A DNA stretch of 64,000 nucleotides from Marinobacter denitrificans (GCF_008795955.1 NZ_VMHN01000001.1:1488001-1552000); one strand, 5' to 3'. Positions 24,863 through 33,942 are shown, counted from the first letter of the stretch. Numbers and translations are program-made. The notes: generated by a model from the sequence alone, not told the origin.

Positions 24863-25462
24863 ATGTCGTCAAACTCCAGCCTTGCGGATGCCTTGTTTTC
24901 AGGCACCCGACAAAAAGTGCTTGGCCTCCTATTCATGCAGCCCGATCACGACTTCTCACTAGCCGAATTAATCGAACGCGTAAGGGCCGGCTCCGGGGCA
25001 GTTCAACGGGAAATAGGTCGATTCGTGGACAGCGGGCTGGTCACTGTCGAAGTCAAGGGGCGCCAGAAGCGTTATAGAGCCAACCAGGAATCGCCCATCT
25101 TTCCGGAATTGTGCTCTCTGGTTGCAAAAACCCTTGGGCCGGCTCAAGTGGTCAAGGATGCTCTGAGCGCCTTGGACAGTGAAATCGACGTAGCACTGGT
25201 TTATGGTTCGGTGGCCAAGAATACTGATCGGGCGGACAGTGACATCGACCTTATGCTGGTTTCTGACACATTAACCCTCGAAGATGTGTTTACCGCACTG
25301 GAGCCGGTGGAACAGGAGCTGTCGCGGCCTGTAAACCCCACACTTTACACCAGGCACGAATTTGAAAAGCGTCGGAACAACGACAATCCGTTTGTAAGAA
25401 AGGTACTGAATGGACCGTACCTGTTATTGAAGGGAATCATTAATGAACAAGGAAGCTCTTGA
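24863..25462 (+). CDS. Winged-HTH plus MNT-type nucleotidyltransferase (antitoxin-like)
   Basis: A 199-residue fusion. A winged helix-turn-helix spans about 1-75 (SLAELIERVRAGSGAVQREI); a minimal nucleotidyltransferase follows with the signature YGSVAKNTDRADSDIDLML (G-S-x10-D-x-D) at about 113-131. ATG 24863 is chosen because it places both operators upstream, although the frame is open further back. In the HEPN/MNT class of toxin-antitoxin systems the MNT protein is the antitoxin and can AMPylate the HEPN toxin. Here the DNA-binding part could provide autoregulation. It overlaps the next gene by 20 bp. The region looks richer in A+T than its surroundings, consistent with transfer. Confidence 0.82.
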   Translation: MSSNSSLADALFSGTRQKVLGLLFMQPDHDFSLAELIERVRAGSGAVQREIGRFVDSGLVTVEVKGRQKRYRANQESPIFPELCSLVAKTLGPAQVVKDALSALDSEIDVALVYGSVAKNTDRADSDIDLMLVSDTLTLEDVFTALEPVEQELSRPVNPTLYTRHEFEKRRNNDNPFVRKVLNGPYLLLKGIINEQGSS

Positions 25463-25868
25463 GAATCTGGTCAACATTCGCAAACTCCACTATGAAGCGG
25501 CTGATGCCAGCGAAGTAAATGGTCTCATCCGATCCGGTAGCATCCGACTGCAAGATGCAAAACTGGAATCCCTCAGTCTGGAAAGCCGCTTCGATCTGAC
25601 CTACAACGCCGCTCACGCATTGTCACTGGCAGCCTTGCGCCATCTTGGTTATCGTTCTGACAATCGATACCTCGTTTTCCAATGCCTGCAGAACACACTC
25701 GACCTCCCCTCTGCAAAATGGCGTGTTCTTGATCAGGCTCATCGCAAACGAAACCTGGCGGAGTACGAGGGGTTCATCGACGTGGATGAAAACCTGGTTG
25801 CCAGCCTTGTCCGGGTCTGTGAGGACATCAAGGTGGCGATTAAAGAGCTGACGGAGAATGACAGATAG
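25443..25868 (+). CDS. HEPN-like helical partner of the nucleotidyltransferase
   Basis: A 141-residue, mostly helical protein starting inside the end of the preceding gene (20 bp overlap), so translation is coupled. Position, size and the patterns RFDLTYNAAHALSLAALRH and RKRNLAEYEG fit HEPN domains that pair with MNT proteins. In RNase-type HepT proteins the motif is R-x4-H-x-Y; here RNLAEYEG has Tyr at the His position and Gly at the Tyr position. The canonical ribonuclease site therefore appears absent. It may act by binding rather than cleavage, or belong to a non-toxic branch. Confidence 0.72.
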   Translation: MNKEALENLVNIRKLHYEAADASEVNGLIRSGSIRLQDAKLESLSLESRFDLTYNAAHALSLAALRHLGYRSDNRYLVFQCLQNTLDLPSAKWRVLDQAHRKRNLAEYEGFIDVDENLVASLVRVCEDIKVAIKELTENDR

Positions 25869-25875
25869 CCGACTC

Positions 25876-25913
25876 CTACCCAATATAGGTCGATAAATGC
25901 CCATATTGGGTAG
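25876..25913. promoter_or_regulatory. Operator-like inverted repeat closing the HTH-MNT/HEPN module
   Basis: CTACCCAATATAGG (25876-25889) and CCCATATTGGGTAG (25900-25913) form a 14 bp inverted repeat, 8 bp after the HEPN-like stop. Each arm resembles the TACCCAA...TTGGGTA operator in front of the module. No T-run follows on either strand, so a binding site or a boundary is as likely as a terminator. Confidence 0.5.
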
Positions 25914-25928
25914 CTTTCAGTCAACGAC

Positions 25929-27506
25929 TTACAGTGCAGGCGCTGCCTCGCCCAGGCCTTCGGCCTCCGGCTCACACACATACTGCGCCGCATCAAAGCG
26001 CCTGGTCTGCTGCCGGAACTGCCAGGTGAAGCCCGGCCACAGTGTGGTGTTCTTGCCGTTCTCGTTCACGTACCAGCTCTTGCAGCCGGTCTGCCAGACA
26101 GAGTCACCAAGCTTGGCGTGAATGGAGGCGTTGTATTTACTCAGGGCGTCTTCCTTCACTTCCACGCTCTTCCAGCCGTGCTTCTGCATTTTCTTCAGGG
26201 CATCCAGCACGTACTGGATCTGGCTTTCGATCATGTACACCATGGAGCTGTGGCCCAGGCCGGTGTTGGGGCCCATGAGCATGAAGAAATTGGGGAAGCC
26301 GGCGATGGTGCTGCCCTTGTAGGCTTCGGCACCGTCTTTCCAGGCATCCAGCAGGTCCTGGCCGTTGCGGCCATATACCATGCCGGCGGGAATCGGGTCC
26401 TGGGCGCGGAAGCCGGTGCCGTAGATGATGCAGTCCACTTCCCGCTCGTTGCCGTTGTTATCCACAATCATGTTGCCCCTCACTTCGCGGATGCCGTCGG
26501 TCAGCACGTCGACGTTGTCCTGGGCCAGGGCCGGGTAGTAGTTGTTGGAAATCAGTACCCGCTTGCAGCCGAAGTGGAAGTCCGGGGTGACCTTTTTGCG
26601 CAGTTCCCTGTCCTTGATCTGGTTGCGGATATGGCGGCGGGCCTGTAGCTCGCCGATCTTGAGGATGCGGGGATTGCCCACAAAGCCCAGCACCCGGGCC
26701 TCCAGCATCCAGTAGATGCTCTGGCGGAAGGCATTCAGGGTTTGTGGGAACCTGCGGAACATCATCCGCTCCAGTGGACGGATCTCCCGGTCCGGCTTGG
26801 GTACGATCCATGGCGGTGTGCGCTGGTACAGGTCCAGGTGGGCCGCGTCCTTGGCCACTTCCGGCACAAACTGTATGGCCGAGGCCCCGGTGCCGATCAC
26901 TGCCACCCGCTTGCCTTTGAAATCATAGCTGTGGTCCCAGTCCTGGGAGTGGAAGTTCTTGCCGGTGAAGGTGTCGATGCCCTTGATGTTGGGGTAAGCC
27001 GGTGTGCTGAGGCCGCCCATGCCGGAAACGACGACATCCGCCTTGAAGGAGCTGAATTCAGGCAGATCCTTGTCTTTGCGGTCCAGTTTGTCGCCGGGGT
27101 TCAGGCATTTGTCGTGCATGTAGGCCCAGAGTCTGGGGCTGTCGCAGGTTTCGACGGTCCAGCTCTGGTTGTTTTCATCGAACCGAGCGCCAGCAACGTG
27201 GGTGTTCAGGCGGATGTGTTCCATCAGGCCATATTTCTCGGCGCAGTGGCGCAGGTAGGCCTGGATTTCTTTCTGTTGGGCGAACATCCGGCTCCAGTTG
27301 GGGTTCTGTTCGAAGGAGAAGGAGTAGAGGGCGGACTGGACGTCGCAGGCGCAGCCGGGGTAGTGGTTTTCGTGCCAGGTGCCGCCGACGTCGTCGCTTT
27401 GTTCCAGGATGACAAAGTTGTCGTATCCGGCTTCTTTGAGCTTGATGCCCATGCCCAGGCCGGAAAATCCGGTTCCGATGATGGCGATTTGTGCGTTCTG
27501 ACTCAT
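25929..27506 (-). CDS. FAD-dependent Baeyer-Villiger-type monooxygenase (first of two)
   Basis: NADPH- and O2-dependent flavoenzyme that would convert a ketone to an ester, or oxidise a heteroatom. ATG 27506 (GAGGTAG upstream) yields 525 residues, beginning with the FAD motif IIGTGFSGLGMG. The Baeyer-Villiger fingerprint F-x-G-x3-H-x3-W is present as FTGKNFHSQDWD, followed by the NADPH motif VIGTGASAIQ. It is divergent from a TetR regulator; palindromes and repeat copy D lie between. Pairing with a TetR gene suggests induction by a ketone, alkane-derived or steroid-like compound. Confidence 0.92.
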   Translation of the reverse strand: MSQNAQIAIIGTGFSGLGMGIKLKEAGYDNFVILEQSDDVGGTWHENHYPGCACDVQSALYSFSFEQNPNWSRMFAQQKEIQAYLRHCAEKYGLMEHIRLNTHVAGARFDENNQSWTVETCDSPRLWAYMHDKCLNPGDKLDRKDKDLPEFSSFKADVVVSGMGGLSTPAYPNIKGIDTFTGKNFHSQDWDHSYDFKGKRVAVIGTGASAIQFVPEVAKDAAHLDLYQRTPPWIVPKPDREIRPLERMMFRRFPQTLNAFRQSIYWMLEARVLGFVGNPRILKIGELQARRHIRNQIKDRELRKKVTPDFHFGCKRVLISNNYYPALAQDNVDVLTDGIREVRGNMIVDNNGNEREVDCIIYGTGFRAQDPIPAGMVYGRNGQDLLDAWKDGAEAYKGSTIAGFPNFFMLMGPNTGLGHSSMVYMIESQIQYVLDALKKMQKHGWKSVEVKEDALSKYNASIHAKLGDSVWQTGCKSWYVNENGKNTTLWPGFTWQFRQQTRRFDAAQYVCEPEAEGLGEAAPAL

Positions 27507-27576
27507 GCTGCTACCTCGTTGTTCGCTGGCCATCCGGCCTTGCCTGTTGTTGTGTGTTTCGCCATGATGTCTGACG

Positions 27577-27616
27577 GTATACACATGTATACACAACGGA
27601 GTAGACAGTTGTATAC
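27577..27616. promoter_or_regulatory. GTATAC palindromes upstream of the monooxygenase
   Basis: GTATACACATGTATAC (27577-27592) is an inverted repeat with 7 bp arms around CA, and a further GTATAC lies at 27611-27616. The site is 71-110 bp before the monooxygenase start. It is a good candidate operator for the divergent TetR protein. Confidence 0.6.
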
Positions 27617-27691
27617 TTTGGTTCGATCTGAAATGGTTTTTTGGCCTGGTTTGGTAAGTGGCTGTCCTCTTTGTCCTTCTATTTGGGAGTG

Positions 27692-27806
27692 TGGGGCAAT
27701 TGGGGAGGCCTTTCCGAAACACGCTCCTTCGGCACATCCATGTGACGCTTGAGCTCCGCCATCCCTGGCTCCGCACAGTTTCGGAAAGGCCTCCCCAATT
27801 ACCCCA
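27692..27806 (-). repeat. Dispersed hairpin element, copy D
   Basis: Arms 27692-27720 (with AATTGGGGAGGCCTTTCC inside) and 27778-27806 are inverted copies at 28 of 29 positions. The 57 bp core (27721-27777), read on the minus strand, differs from the core of copy C at one base. The arms have no similarity to those of copy C beyond the last few bases. The element ends 20 bp before the TetR start, so it is inside or next to that gene's leader. Confidence 0.85.
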
Positions 27807-27826
27807 TCAAACCAAGGTGATACTTC

Positions 27827-28459
27827 ATGAGTGTTTTGACCGGCGGGAAGCTGAAATTGATTCAGGCGGCACTTAGGTTGATTAATCAGAGCCGTAGCCT
27901 GACGTCACTCGGCCTACGGGAACTGGCCCGTGAGGCAGGGCTGAACCCGAATACTTTTTATCGCCACTTCAAGAACCTGGACGAGTTCGGATTACAGGTT
28001 CTGGGGTATATCGCTGAAGACATGAAGTCAGGCGTTCGTGAACTGCGGCAGATGGCGGAGTCTTCGGAGCAGGCGTCACACGATACCGTTACATTTGTAT
28101 ACCACTACTTCCTGGCCAATCCGGCGGCCACTACTGTGGCGGTGAGGGAACTTCATGGGCCGTCGCCGTTGTTACGCAGAGCGCTTGAGTCTCAGCTCGA
28201 TGCCAGCGCCAGGGAGATGGCAGAGGATATTATCGAGCGGCAACTGGTCAGTGCCGTGCCGCAAGAGACGATTCACGAGATTTCCCGTATGACTATCCGC
28301 TACATTTTGTTCAGGGCCATGGATTACATCGAGAAACCGGCGCAGCGGGAGGCTATCCAGCAGGAAACAGAACGTTTTATCAACCGCCAGTTCCGCGGTG
28401 CGATGCTGGATCATCTGTCCCAGACCGACGTCGAGAACCTTGCCCAGAAATACGCCTGA
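27827..28459 (+). CDS. TetR-family regulator divergent from the monooxygenase
   Basis: A 210-residue regulator. The DNA-binding domain is at about 8-55, with GLRELAREAGLNPNTFYRHF as the helix-turn-helix. The C-terminal part is helical and includes AREMAEDIIERQLVSAVPQE. It resembles FabR/DesT-like TetR proteins of lipid metabolism in its N-terminal pattern; this placement is tentative. It likely controls the divergent Baeyer-Villiger monooxygenase through the GTATAC sites. ATG 27827 follows AAGGTGATACTTC. Confidence 0.88.
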   Translation: MSVLTGGKLKLIQAALRLINQSRSLTSLGLRELAREAGLNPNTFYRHFKNLDEFGLQVLGYIAEDMKSGVRELRQMAESSEQASHDTVTFVYHYFLANPAATTVAVRELHGPSPLLRRALESQLDASAREMAEDIIERQLVSAVPQETIHEISRMTIRYILFRAMDYIEKPAQREAIQQETERFINRQFRGAMLDHLSQTDVENLAQKYA

Positions 28460-28570
28460 AACCGCCCCACCCCTCCTCTTCAGTCTAAACCGAGCAAATC
28501 TGGCAACTTGCACTAGTATGTAGGTATCCAGACAACTGGTTCATCGGGCAATCCGGAGAGCGCACTAACC

Positions 28571-30148
28571 ATGAAAATCGGTATCCCCAAGGAAATTTTC
28601 AAGGATGAACGGCGGGTAGCAGCCACGCCGCCCTCCGTTCACAAACTCATTGGTCTTGGTTACGAGGTGGTTGTTGAAGGCGGGTCTGGCGAGGCTGCCA
28701 ATTACTCGGATCAGGCCTACGAAAAAGTGGGGGCGACCATAGCGGCCGATACCACCTCCTTGTGGCGGGAAGCAGACTTCATCCTGAAGGTCCGGGCCCC
28801 CATGGAAAACCCCTCCCTCGGCAAACACGAAGTGGATCTGATGAAGGAGGGGGCGTTTCTGGTCAGCTATATCTGGCCGGCGCAAAACCCCGAGTTACTG
28901 GAGAAACTAGCGGCAAAGAAGATCACCTCGTTCGCCATCGACAGCCTTCCCCGCATCAGCCGGGCCCAGAAGATGGATGCGCTCAGCGCCATGGCCAATA
29001 TCGCCGGCTATCGGGCGGTAATCGAAGCGGCCAACAACTTCGGGCGTTTCTTTACCGGACAGGTAACCGCGGCAGGCAAGGTGCCGCCAGCGAAGGTCAT
29101 GGTGATTGGTGCCGGTGTTGCTGGCCTGGCGGCGATTGGCGCTGCCAACAGCATGGGCGCCATCGTGCGGGCCTTTGACACCCGGCTGGAAGTGAAGGAA
29201 CAGGTCGAGAGCATGGGCGCCGAGTTCCTGGAGCTGGATTTCGGTGATGAGGAAGGCAGCGGCAGCGGCGGCTACGCCAAGCAGATGAGCGACGAGTTCA
29301 TCAAGGCGGAAATGGCGCTGTTTGCAGAGCAGGCTGAGGAGGTGGACATTATCATCACCACCGCCCTGATTCCCGGTAAGCCCGCCCCGAAACTGATCAC
29401 TGCCGAGATGGTGAAGTCCATGAAACCCGGCAGTGTGATTGTCGACCTGGCCTCGGAACGCGGCGGTAACTGCGAGCTGACGGAACCGGGTAAGGTCGCC
29501 CATCACCACGGCGTGACGCTGATCGGCTACACCGACCTGCCCAGCCGGATGGCCAAGGTGGCCAGCGACCTTTACGCCACCAATCTGGTGCACCTGCTTA
29601 CCGAACTGACCCCGGAGAAAGACGGCCAGCCGCTGGTCAACATGGAGGACGATGTCATCCGTGGCTTGACCGTGGTGAAGGAAGCCGACGTTACCTGGCC
29701 GCCACCGCAGCCGGAGGCCCCGGTCAGCCCGAAACCGGCGCCCGGTACCGAGGAGCCTTCAGCGGCCGACAAAGCAGCAGCCAAGAAAGACGCCGACCGC
29801 CGCAGCCTGATTGGCAAGGGTGCCCTGCTGGTGGTAACGGCATTAGCGCTCTACGGAGTCGGGGCCCACGCACCGGAAAGCTTCCTGCAGCACTTTACGG
29901 TATTTGTGCTGGCCTGCTTTATCGGCTGGCAGGTGATCTGGAACGTAACACCCTCCCTGCACACCCCTTTGATGAGCGTGACCAACGCCATCAGCGGCAT
30001 CATTGTGATCGGGGCCATTCTTCATCTGGCCCAGGCGGAGAACTTCGCCGTCGGAGTGATGGCCTTTGTCGCGGTGCTGATTGCCAGCATCAACGTAGGG
30101 GGCGGCTTCCGGGTCACCCATCGCATGCTCAAAATGTTCCGCAGGTAG
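28571..30148 (+). CDS. pntA: Proton-translocating NAD(P) transhydrogenase, alpha subunit
   Basis: Inner-membrane enzyme subunit that binds NAD(H) and, with PntB, drives NADPH formation from the proton gradient. The 525 residues include the alanine-dehydrogenase-like dI domain ([19 protein letters not shown] at the N-terminus; NAD fold [18 protein letters not shown] at about 179-196). A Pro/Ala/Lys-rich linker at about 376-410 leads to a C-terminal membrane part with several helices. The alpha subunit is thus fused as in E. coli (510 aa), not split as PntAA/PntAB. RBS GGAGAG precedes ATG. pntB follows after 12 bp. Confidence 0.95.
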   Translation: MKIGIPKEIFKDERRVAATPPSVHKLIGLGYEVVVEGGSGEAANYSDQAYEKVGATIAADTTSLWREADFILKVRAPMENPSLGKHEVDLMKEGAFLVSYIWPAQNPELLEKLAAKKITSFAIDSLPRISRAQKMDALSAMANIAGYRAVIEAANNFGRFFTGQVTAAGKVPPAKVMVIGAGVAGLAAIGAANSMGAIVRAFDTRLEVKEQVESMGAEFLELDFGDEEGSGSGGYAKQMSDEFIKAEMALFAEQAEEVDIIITTALIPGKPAPKLITAEMVKSMKPGSVIVDLASERGGNCELTEPGKVAHHHGVTLIGYTDLPSRMAKVASDLYATNLVHLLTELTPEKDGQPLVNMEDDVIRGLTVVKEADVTWPPPQPEAPVSPKPAPGTEEPSAADKAAAKKDADRRSLIGKGALLVVTALALYGVGAHAPESFLQHFTVFVLACFIGWQVIWNVTPSLHTPLMSVTNAISGIIVIGAILHLAQAENFAVGVMAFVAVLIASINVGGGFRVTHRMLKMFRR

Positions 30149-30160
30149 GAGACGCCCGAT

Positions 30161-31552
30161 ATGAGTACAGGACTGGTGAGCGTGGCCTACGTGGTCGCAA
30201 GTATCTGCTTTATTCTCAGCCTGGGCGGCCTAAGCCACCAGGAATCCGCACGGCGCGGTAATCTTTATGGCGTGGCCGGCATCATTATCGCGGTGGGGGC
30301 GACCCTCGCCAGCGTAGACGGTGGCGTCACTGCCATTGTGATTGCAGTGCTTCTCGGCGCTGGCATCGGCATCCCCATCGCCAACAAGGTGGAAATGACC
30401 CAGATGCCGCAACTGGTCGCCCTGCTTCACAGCTTTGTAGGTCTGGCGGCGGTGTTGGTGGGTTTCTCCGGCTATATTGAACCGCTGATCGCAACTGCGG
30501 GAGCGGAACACACCATCAAACTGGTGGAAGTGTTTGTAGGCATCTTTATCGGTGCAGTGACCTTTACCGGGTCGCTGGTCGCCTGCGGCAAACTGGACGG
30601 CCGTATCGACAGCAAGGCCCTGACCCTGCCCGGCCGGCATCTGATGAACCTGGTGGCGATCATCGCCTGTGTGTTTTTGGGCGCATGGTTCCTGGGCACC
30701 GACAGCATGGCGCTGGGGATCATTTCCCTGATATTGATGACCGTCATCGCCTCGGTGCTTGGCATTCACCTGATCATGGCCATCGGCGGTGCAGACATGC
30801 CGGTGGTAGTGTCCATGCTCAACAGCTATTCCGGGTGGGCGGCAGCCTCCATCGGGTTCATGCTGGGCAATGACCTGTTGATCGTCGTTGGCGCCCTGGT
30901 GGGCAGCAGCGGTGCCATCCTCAGTTACATCATGTGCAAAGCCATGAACCGCTCGTTCATCAGCGTGATTCTTGGCGGCTTTGGCCAGACAACAAGCAGC
31001 TCAAGCGCCGCCGATTCCGACCAGTCGGTTTACGAGTCCAGTGCGGATGACGTATGCGAGGAATTGCGCAACGCCGATTCGGTAATCATCGTGCCCGGTT
31101 ACGGCATGGCGGTCGCCCAGGCCCAGAATGGCGTCAGCGAAATGACGAAGATACTGCGGGAGCGGGGTGTCAACGTACGCTTCGGCATCCACCCGGTGGC
31201 CGGCCGCCTGCCCGGCCACATGAATGTGCTGCTGGCTGAAGCCCACGTACCCTACGATATCGTGCTGGAGATGGACGAAATCAACGCCGATTTCCCCGAA
31301 ACCGATGTGGTGCTGGTGATCGGTGCCAACGACACGGTAAACCCGGCGGCCGCCGAAGACCCCGGCAGTCCAATCGCCGGTATGCCGGTACTGGAGGTAT
31401 GGAAAGCCCGGCAGGTAGTTGTCCTCAAGCGGGGCATGGCCACCGGTTATTCCGGTGTCGAGAACCCGCTGTTTTTCAAGGACAACACCCGCATGCTGTT
31501 CGGTGATGCCAAGGAAAGCATCGATAAGCTAGTCGGGGGTTTACGGGGCTGA
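30161..31552 (+). CDS. pntB: NAD(P) transhydrogenase, beta subunit
   Basis: Second subunit of the transhydrogenase, 463 residues against 462 in E. coli. The N-terminal half holds eight to nine membrane helices that form the proton path with PntA. The C-terminal soluble dIII domain binds NADP(H), with the fingerprint [12 protein letters not shown] and the later block [15 protein letters not shown]. It is expressed with pntA; RBS AGGAGAC precedes ATG. NADPH from this enzyme could feed the two monooxygenases and lipid synthesis. The stop lies 4 bp from the convergent patatin gene. Confidence 0.96.
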   Translation: MSTGLVSVAYVVASICFILSLGGLSHQESARRGNLYGVAGIIIAVGATLASVDGGVTAIVIAVLLGAGIGIPIANKVEMTQMPQLVALLHSFVGLAAVLVGFSGYIEPLIATAGAEHTIKLVEVFVGIFIGAVTFTGSLVACGKLDGRIDSKALTLPGRHLMNLVAIIACVFLGAWFLGTDSMALGIISLILMTVIASVLGIHLIMAIGGADMPVVVSMLNSYSGWAAASIGFMLGNDLLIVVGALVGSSGAILSYIMCKAMNRSFISVILGGFGQTTSSSSAADSDQSVYESSADDVCEELRNADSVIIVPGYGMAVAQAQNGVSEMTKILRERGVNVRFGIHPVAGRLPGHMNVLLAEAHVPYDIVLEMDEINADFPETDVVLVIGANDTVNPAAAEDPGSPIAGMPVLEVWKARQVVVLKRGMATGYSGVENPLFFKDNTRMLFGDAKESIDKLVGGLRG

Positions 31553-31556
31553 GGTC

Positions 31557-32687
31557 TCAGGCGTCTTTGGCAAAGAACCGCTCGATCTGCCGGGCATGGC
31601 TCTGACCATCCCGGTAGCCCAGTTTGATAAGGTCGCGACAGAAGCGCTTGTCGAACAGCAGGAAACTGGCCAGGTTGGCGCTGGAAGACGGCGCAGAATC
31701 CGTTGCGCCGGTAAGCCGCCGCAATACCAGGGGCATGGCATCAACGTATTTCATGGCTATCTCGTTGATGGGCTCAGACGGAGAAATTTCCAGTATTTCC
31801 ACCGGGCTCAGAGCGAGCCCGGATTCCTTCAGCCGCTCTTCCGGTATCAGTGCCAGTAACCGGTTGATGAGGCGCGAGCGGTCGATGTCGTAGTCCAGCG
31901 TATCCAGGAACATACCATTGAACACATGGGCCAGTACCTGGGTCAGCGTTGGCATGCCCGGCTTATCCTGCCTTACGGGCGCGCACATAGCGTTGGCACT
32001 GACACCAATTACCAGGACCTTTTGCGCCCCCAACCGCAACGCGGGGCTGATATGGGCCATCTGCCGAGTAACGCCATCGCCAAAATACTCCCGATTGATT
32101 TTAACCGGCCGGAACAGCGTGGGAATCGCAGAGGACGCCATGATATGGTCGATCGCCAGTTCCGTGCGAGTACCGGCCCGCTGACCCAGCGACCAGCCTT
32201 CAAGCCCCTCAGCGCCCTCGAAGAAGCAGACGTTCTGGCCAGAAGCATACCCGCAGGCATTCAGCCCTACCGCATCAATATGACCGTCCCGGATCGTATT
32301 ACGGATGCTCTCGAAGTCAATTTCCAGTTCCAGCATCTTCCGTAAGGGGGCATTGTTCAGGAAAGACACCGGTCCGCTCTCGATCGGCAGACTGATCAAT
32401 TTGCGTGCAATGTCGCTGAAGCTGCGCATCAGGCTGATGGTATCGGCCCGGAACACTCGATCCATGGTCAGTTCCGACCACATTTTCTCCAGGTGATCGA
32501 TGTTGTGGCGGAAGAGCCCGCGGTTGCCCGCCACCGCCATGGCGTTAATGGCACCGGCGGACGTTCCGATGATGACGCGGAAAGGGTGGCTCCAGTCGGG
32601 ATACATATCCGCAATGGCGCGCAGGACTCCCACCTGATAGGCCGCCCGCGCGCCACCACCGGTCAGTACCACACCGGCTTTGCTCAT
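31557..32687 (-). CDS. Patatin-like phospholipase
   Basis: Serine-aspartate dyad lipid hydrolase of 376 residues. It has the oxyanion region GGGARAAYQVGVL near the N-terminus, the nucleophile elbow GTSAGAINA (about residues 43-51), and the dyad aspartate in YFGDGVTRQ, with DGV rather than the usual DG[GA]. There is no signal peptide, so it should act in the cytoplasm or at the inner membrane. The length agrees with bacterial single-domain members with a C-terminal extension. It is convergent with pntB. Confidence 0.9.
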   Translation of the reverse strand: MSKAGVVLTGGGARAAYQVGVLRAIADMYPDWSHPFRVIIGTSAGAINAMAVAGNRGLFRHNIDHLEKMWSELTMDRVFRADTISLMRSFSDIARKLISLPIESGPVSFLNNAPLRKMLELEIDFESIRNTIRDGHIDAVGLNACGYASGQNVCFFEGAEGLEGWSLGQRAGTRTELAIDHIMASSAIPTLFRPVKINREYFGDGVTRQMAHISPALRLGAQKVLVIGVSANAMCAPVRQDKPGMPTLTQVLAHVFNGMFLDTLDYDIDRSRLINRLLALIPEERLKESGLALSPVEILEISPSEPINEIAMKYVDAMPLVLRRLTGATDSAPSSSANLASFLLFDKRFCRDLIKLGYRDGQSHARQIERFFAKDA

Positions 32688-32718
32688 GAGGTCGCCCCAG
32701 CCCGGTATCTGCAGTCAG

Positions 32719-33258
32719 TCACGCCTGGCTCATCCGTCGGCGCTTGCCGGCAAACGGATTATTGAAGCTGGAGTCATGCCCCTGTAGCTGGGCTTCGGGG
32801 TGGTTCTTCGTCATCAGCTCCTTGACCTTCGGGATATGCTTCTTCGGAGCATCAACCATAATCAGATATTTGCCTGACTCAATGTCACTGTGAAATGGTT
32901 CGATACGGTAATTTTCGTTCTGGATACCGCCAAAGCCACCTACCCAGCCCCCGGCCACAACAACAAAGATAAACAGGGCAATCCAGGCAGCTGCCGGCAT
33001 GTCCAGAACATTCAGCAATGCCATCGGGACCAGAAACGCGAGTGCCAGAACAAAGCCGGCTATGGCACCACGCTCCACATACCTGGGCAGATCGGTGCGA
33101 TCAAGAATGGAAGCTGTGTGCAATTGATGAGTGTACAGGCCAGCTTCGTCCTTGCTGACAATATGGAAACGCCAGTCGGTGACGCCGTGCTCATGAAGGT
33201 CGTCGGAGATTTCCTGTGCGCTGTCAATCGAAGATACCAGATAGAATAAACGTATCAT
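32719..33258 (-). CDS. Hypothetical membrane protein with soluble flanks
   Basis: A 179-residue protein starting at ATG 33258 behind AAGGAGAAAG. An N-terminal soluble region of about 65 residues (IRLFYLVSSIDSAQEISDDL) is followed by two hydrophobic segments at about 67-110. A soluble C-terminal part (KYLIMVDAPKKHIPKVKEL) completes it. The two soluble parts look like halves of one small alpha/beta domain of the kind seen in DUF1269/general-stress-like proteins, but I do not recognise it firmly. Function unknown. Confidence 0.72.
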   Translation of the reverse strand: MIRLFYLVSSIDSAQEISDDLHEHGVTDWRFHIVSKDEAGLYTHQLHTASILDRTDLPRYVERGAIAGFVLALAFLVPMALLNVLDMPAAAWIALFIFVVVAGGWVGGFGGIQNENYRIEPFHSDIESGKYLIMVDAPKKHIPKVKELMTKNHPEAQLQGHDSSFNNPFAGKRRRMSQA

Positions 33259-33327
33259 GGTCTTTCTCCTTTTCCGCCAATCAATAAGGCGTTCTTCATA
33301 TGACAATCTAGTTCAAAATCTCCGGTT

Positions 33328-33915
33328 TTACGTAATTCGGGTGAAGATCACCGGGCCCGCCAGGGCAATTCCCCAGGCAAACAGCGCAAGGCACCCATCT
33401 TTCGAAATCATCGCCAGGCCGAAAGCCATAAGGGCAAGGCCGGCAATACTGGCGCTGAAGGGCACAAGCTCGGTTGCCGGCATAACCACCGCAATCACCA
33501 TACACGCCAGTGCCATCACATAAAGCCCGCCTCCCTTGACCAGGAAGATCAGCCGCGGGCGTATCAATCGGTCAATACCACGGGCGGGTGGGCGCAGCAT
33601 TTCCAGGCCCTGCACAAGCTTGTTGCGGGGTATCTGCCGCTGCGCCAGCCAACCCGGCAGCCAGAAATACTTTCGTCCTACCAGGACCTGTCCCAGAGTC
33701 AGCAAAGTGAGCAGCCCCATCAGGGTAGGCATGCCCGGAACACCACTCAGTGGAGTCACCAGAATCAACCCCACCAGGAGCACCACCGGCCCGAAACTAC
33801 GTCGCCCCACCGAGTCCATCATTTCTCCGATGGAAACATGGGACTGATTGGCCGTTCCGGCTTCGATCAGGTCCATCAGCTCTTCGATATCAGCCGGATC
33901 GCCCTGCTCGTCCAT
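33328..33915 (-). CDS. ExoD-family membrane protein
   Basis: A 195-residue integral membrane protein of the ExoD (exopolysaccharide synthesis) family. Its start motif is SIGEMMDSVGRRSFGPVVLL, the glycine/proline block is TPLSGVPGMPTLMGLLTLLT, and later RQIPRNKLVQGLEMLRPPAR is present. ExoD was linked to exopolysaccharide and alkali tolerance in Sinorhizobium; its biochemical role is unknown. ATG 33915 is preferred to the TTG two codons upstream because GGGGAC is well placed for it. It lies 27 bp after the lipoprotein gene on the same strand. Confidence 0.88.
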   Translation of the reverse strand: MDEQGDPADIEELMDLIEAGTANQSHVSIGEMMDSVGRRSFGPVVLLVGLILVTPLSGVPGMPTLMGLLTLLTLGQVLVGRKYFWLPGWLAQRQIPRNKLVQGLEMLRPPARGIDRLIRPRLIFLVKGGGLYVMALACMVIAVVMPATELVPFSASIAGLALMAFGLAMISKDGCLALFAWGIALAGPVIFTRIT

Positions 33916-33942
33916 GGCCAATGTCCCCGGATAGTCCGATGT

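Larger units (their letters stand above)
27507..27826. other. 320 bp divergent gap with TetR-type operators and a repeat element
   Basis: No gene is seen. The half nearest the monooxygenase holds GTATAC-based palindromes (27577-27616). The half nearest the TetR gene is almost filled by repeat copy D (27692-27806), which ends 20 bp before the TetR start. Confidence 0.7.

Noticed and set aside
25876..25913. An intrinsic terminator after the HEPN-like gene
   Set aside because: The inverted repeat lacks a T-run on both strands and matches the upstream operator motif, so it is listed as a regulatory site instead.
20154..27806. A CRISPR array
   Set aside because: The copies are far apart, not regularly spaced, and no cas gene is present. 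The variable arms are inverted duplicates, not spacers.
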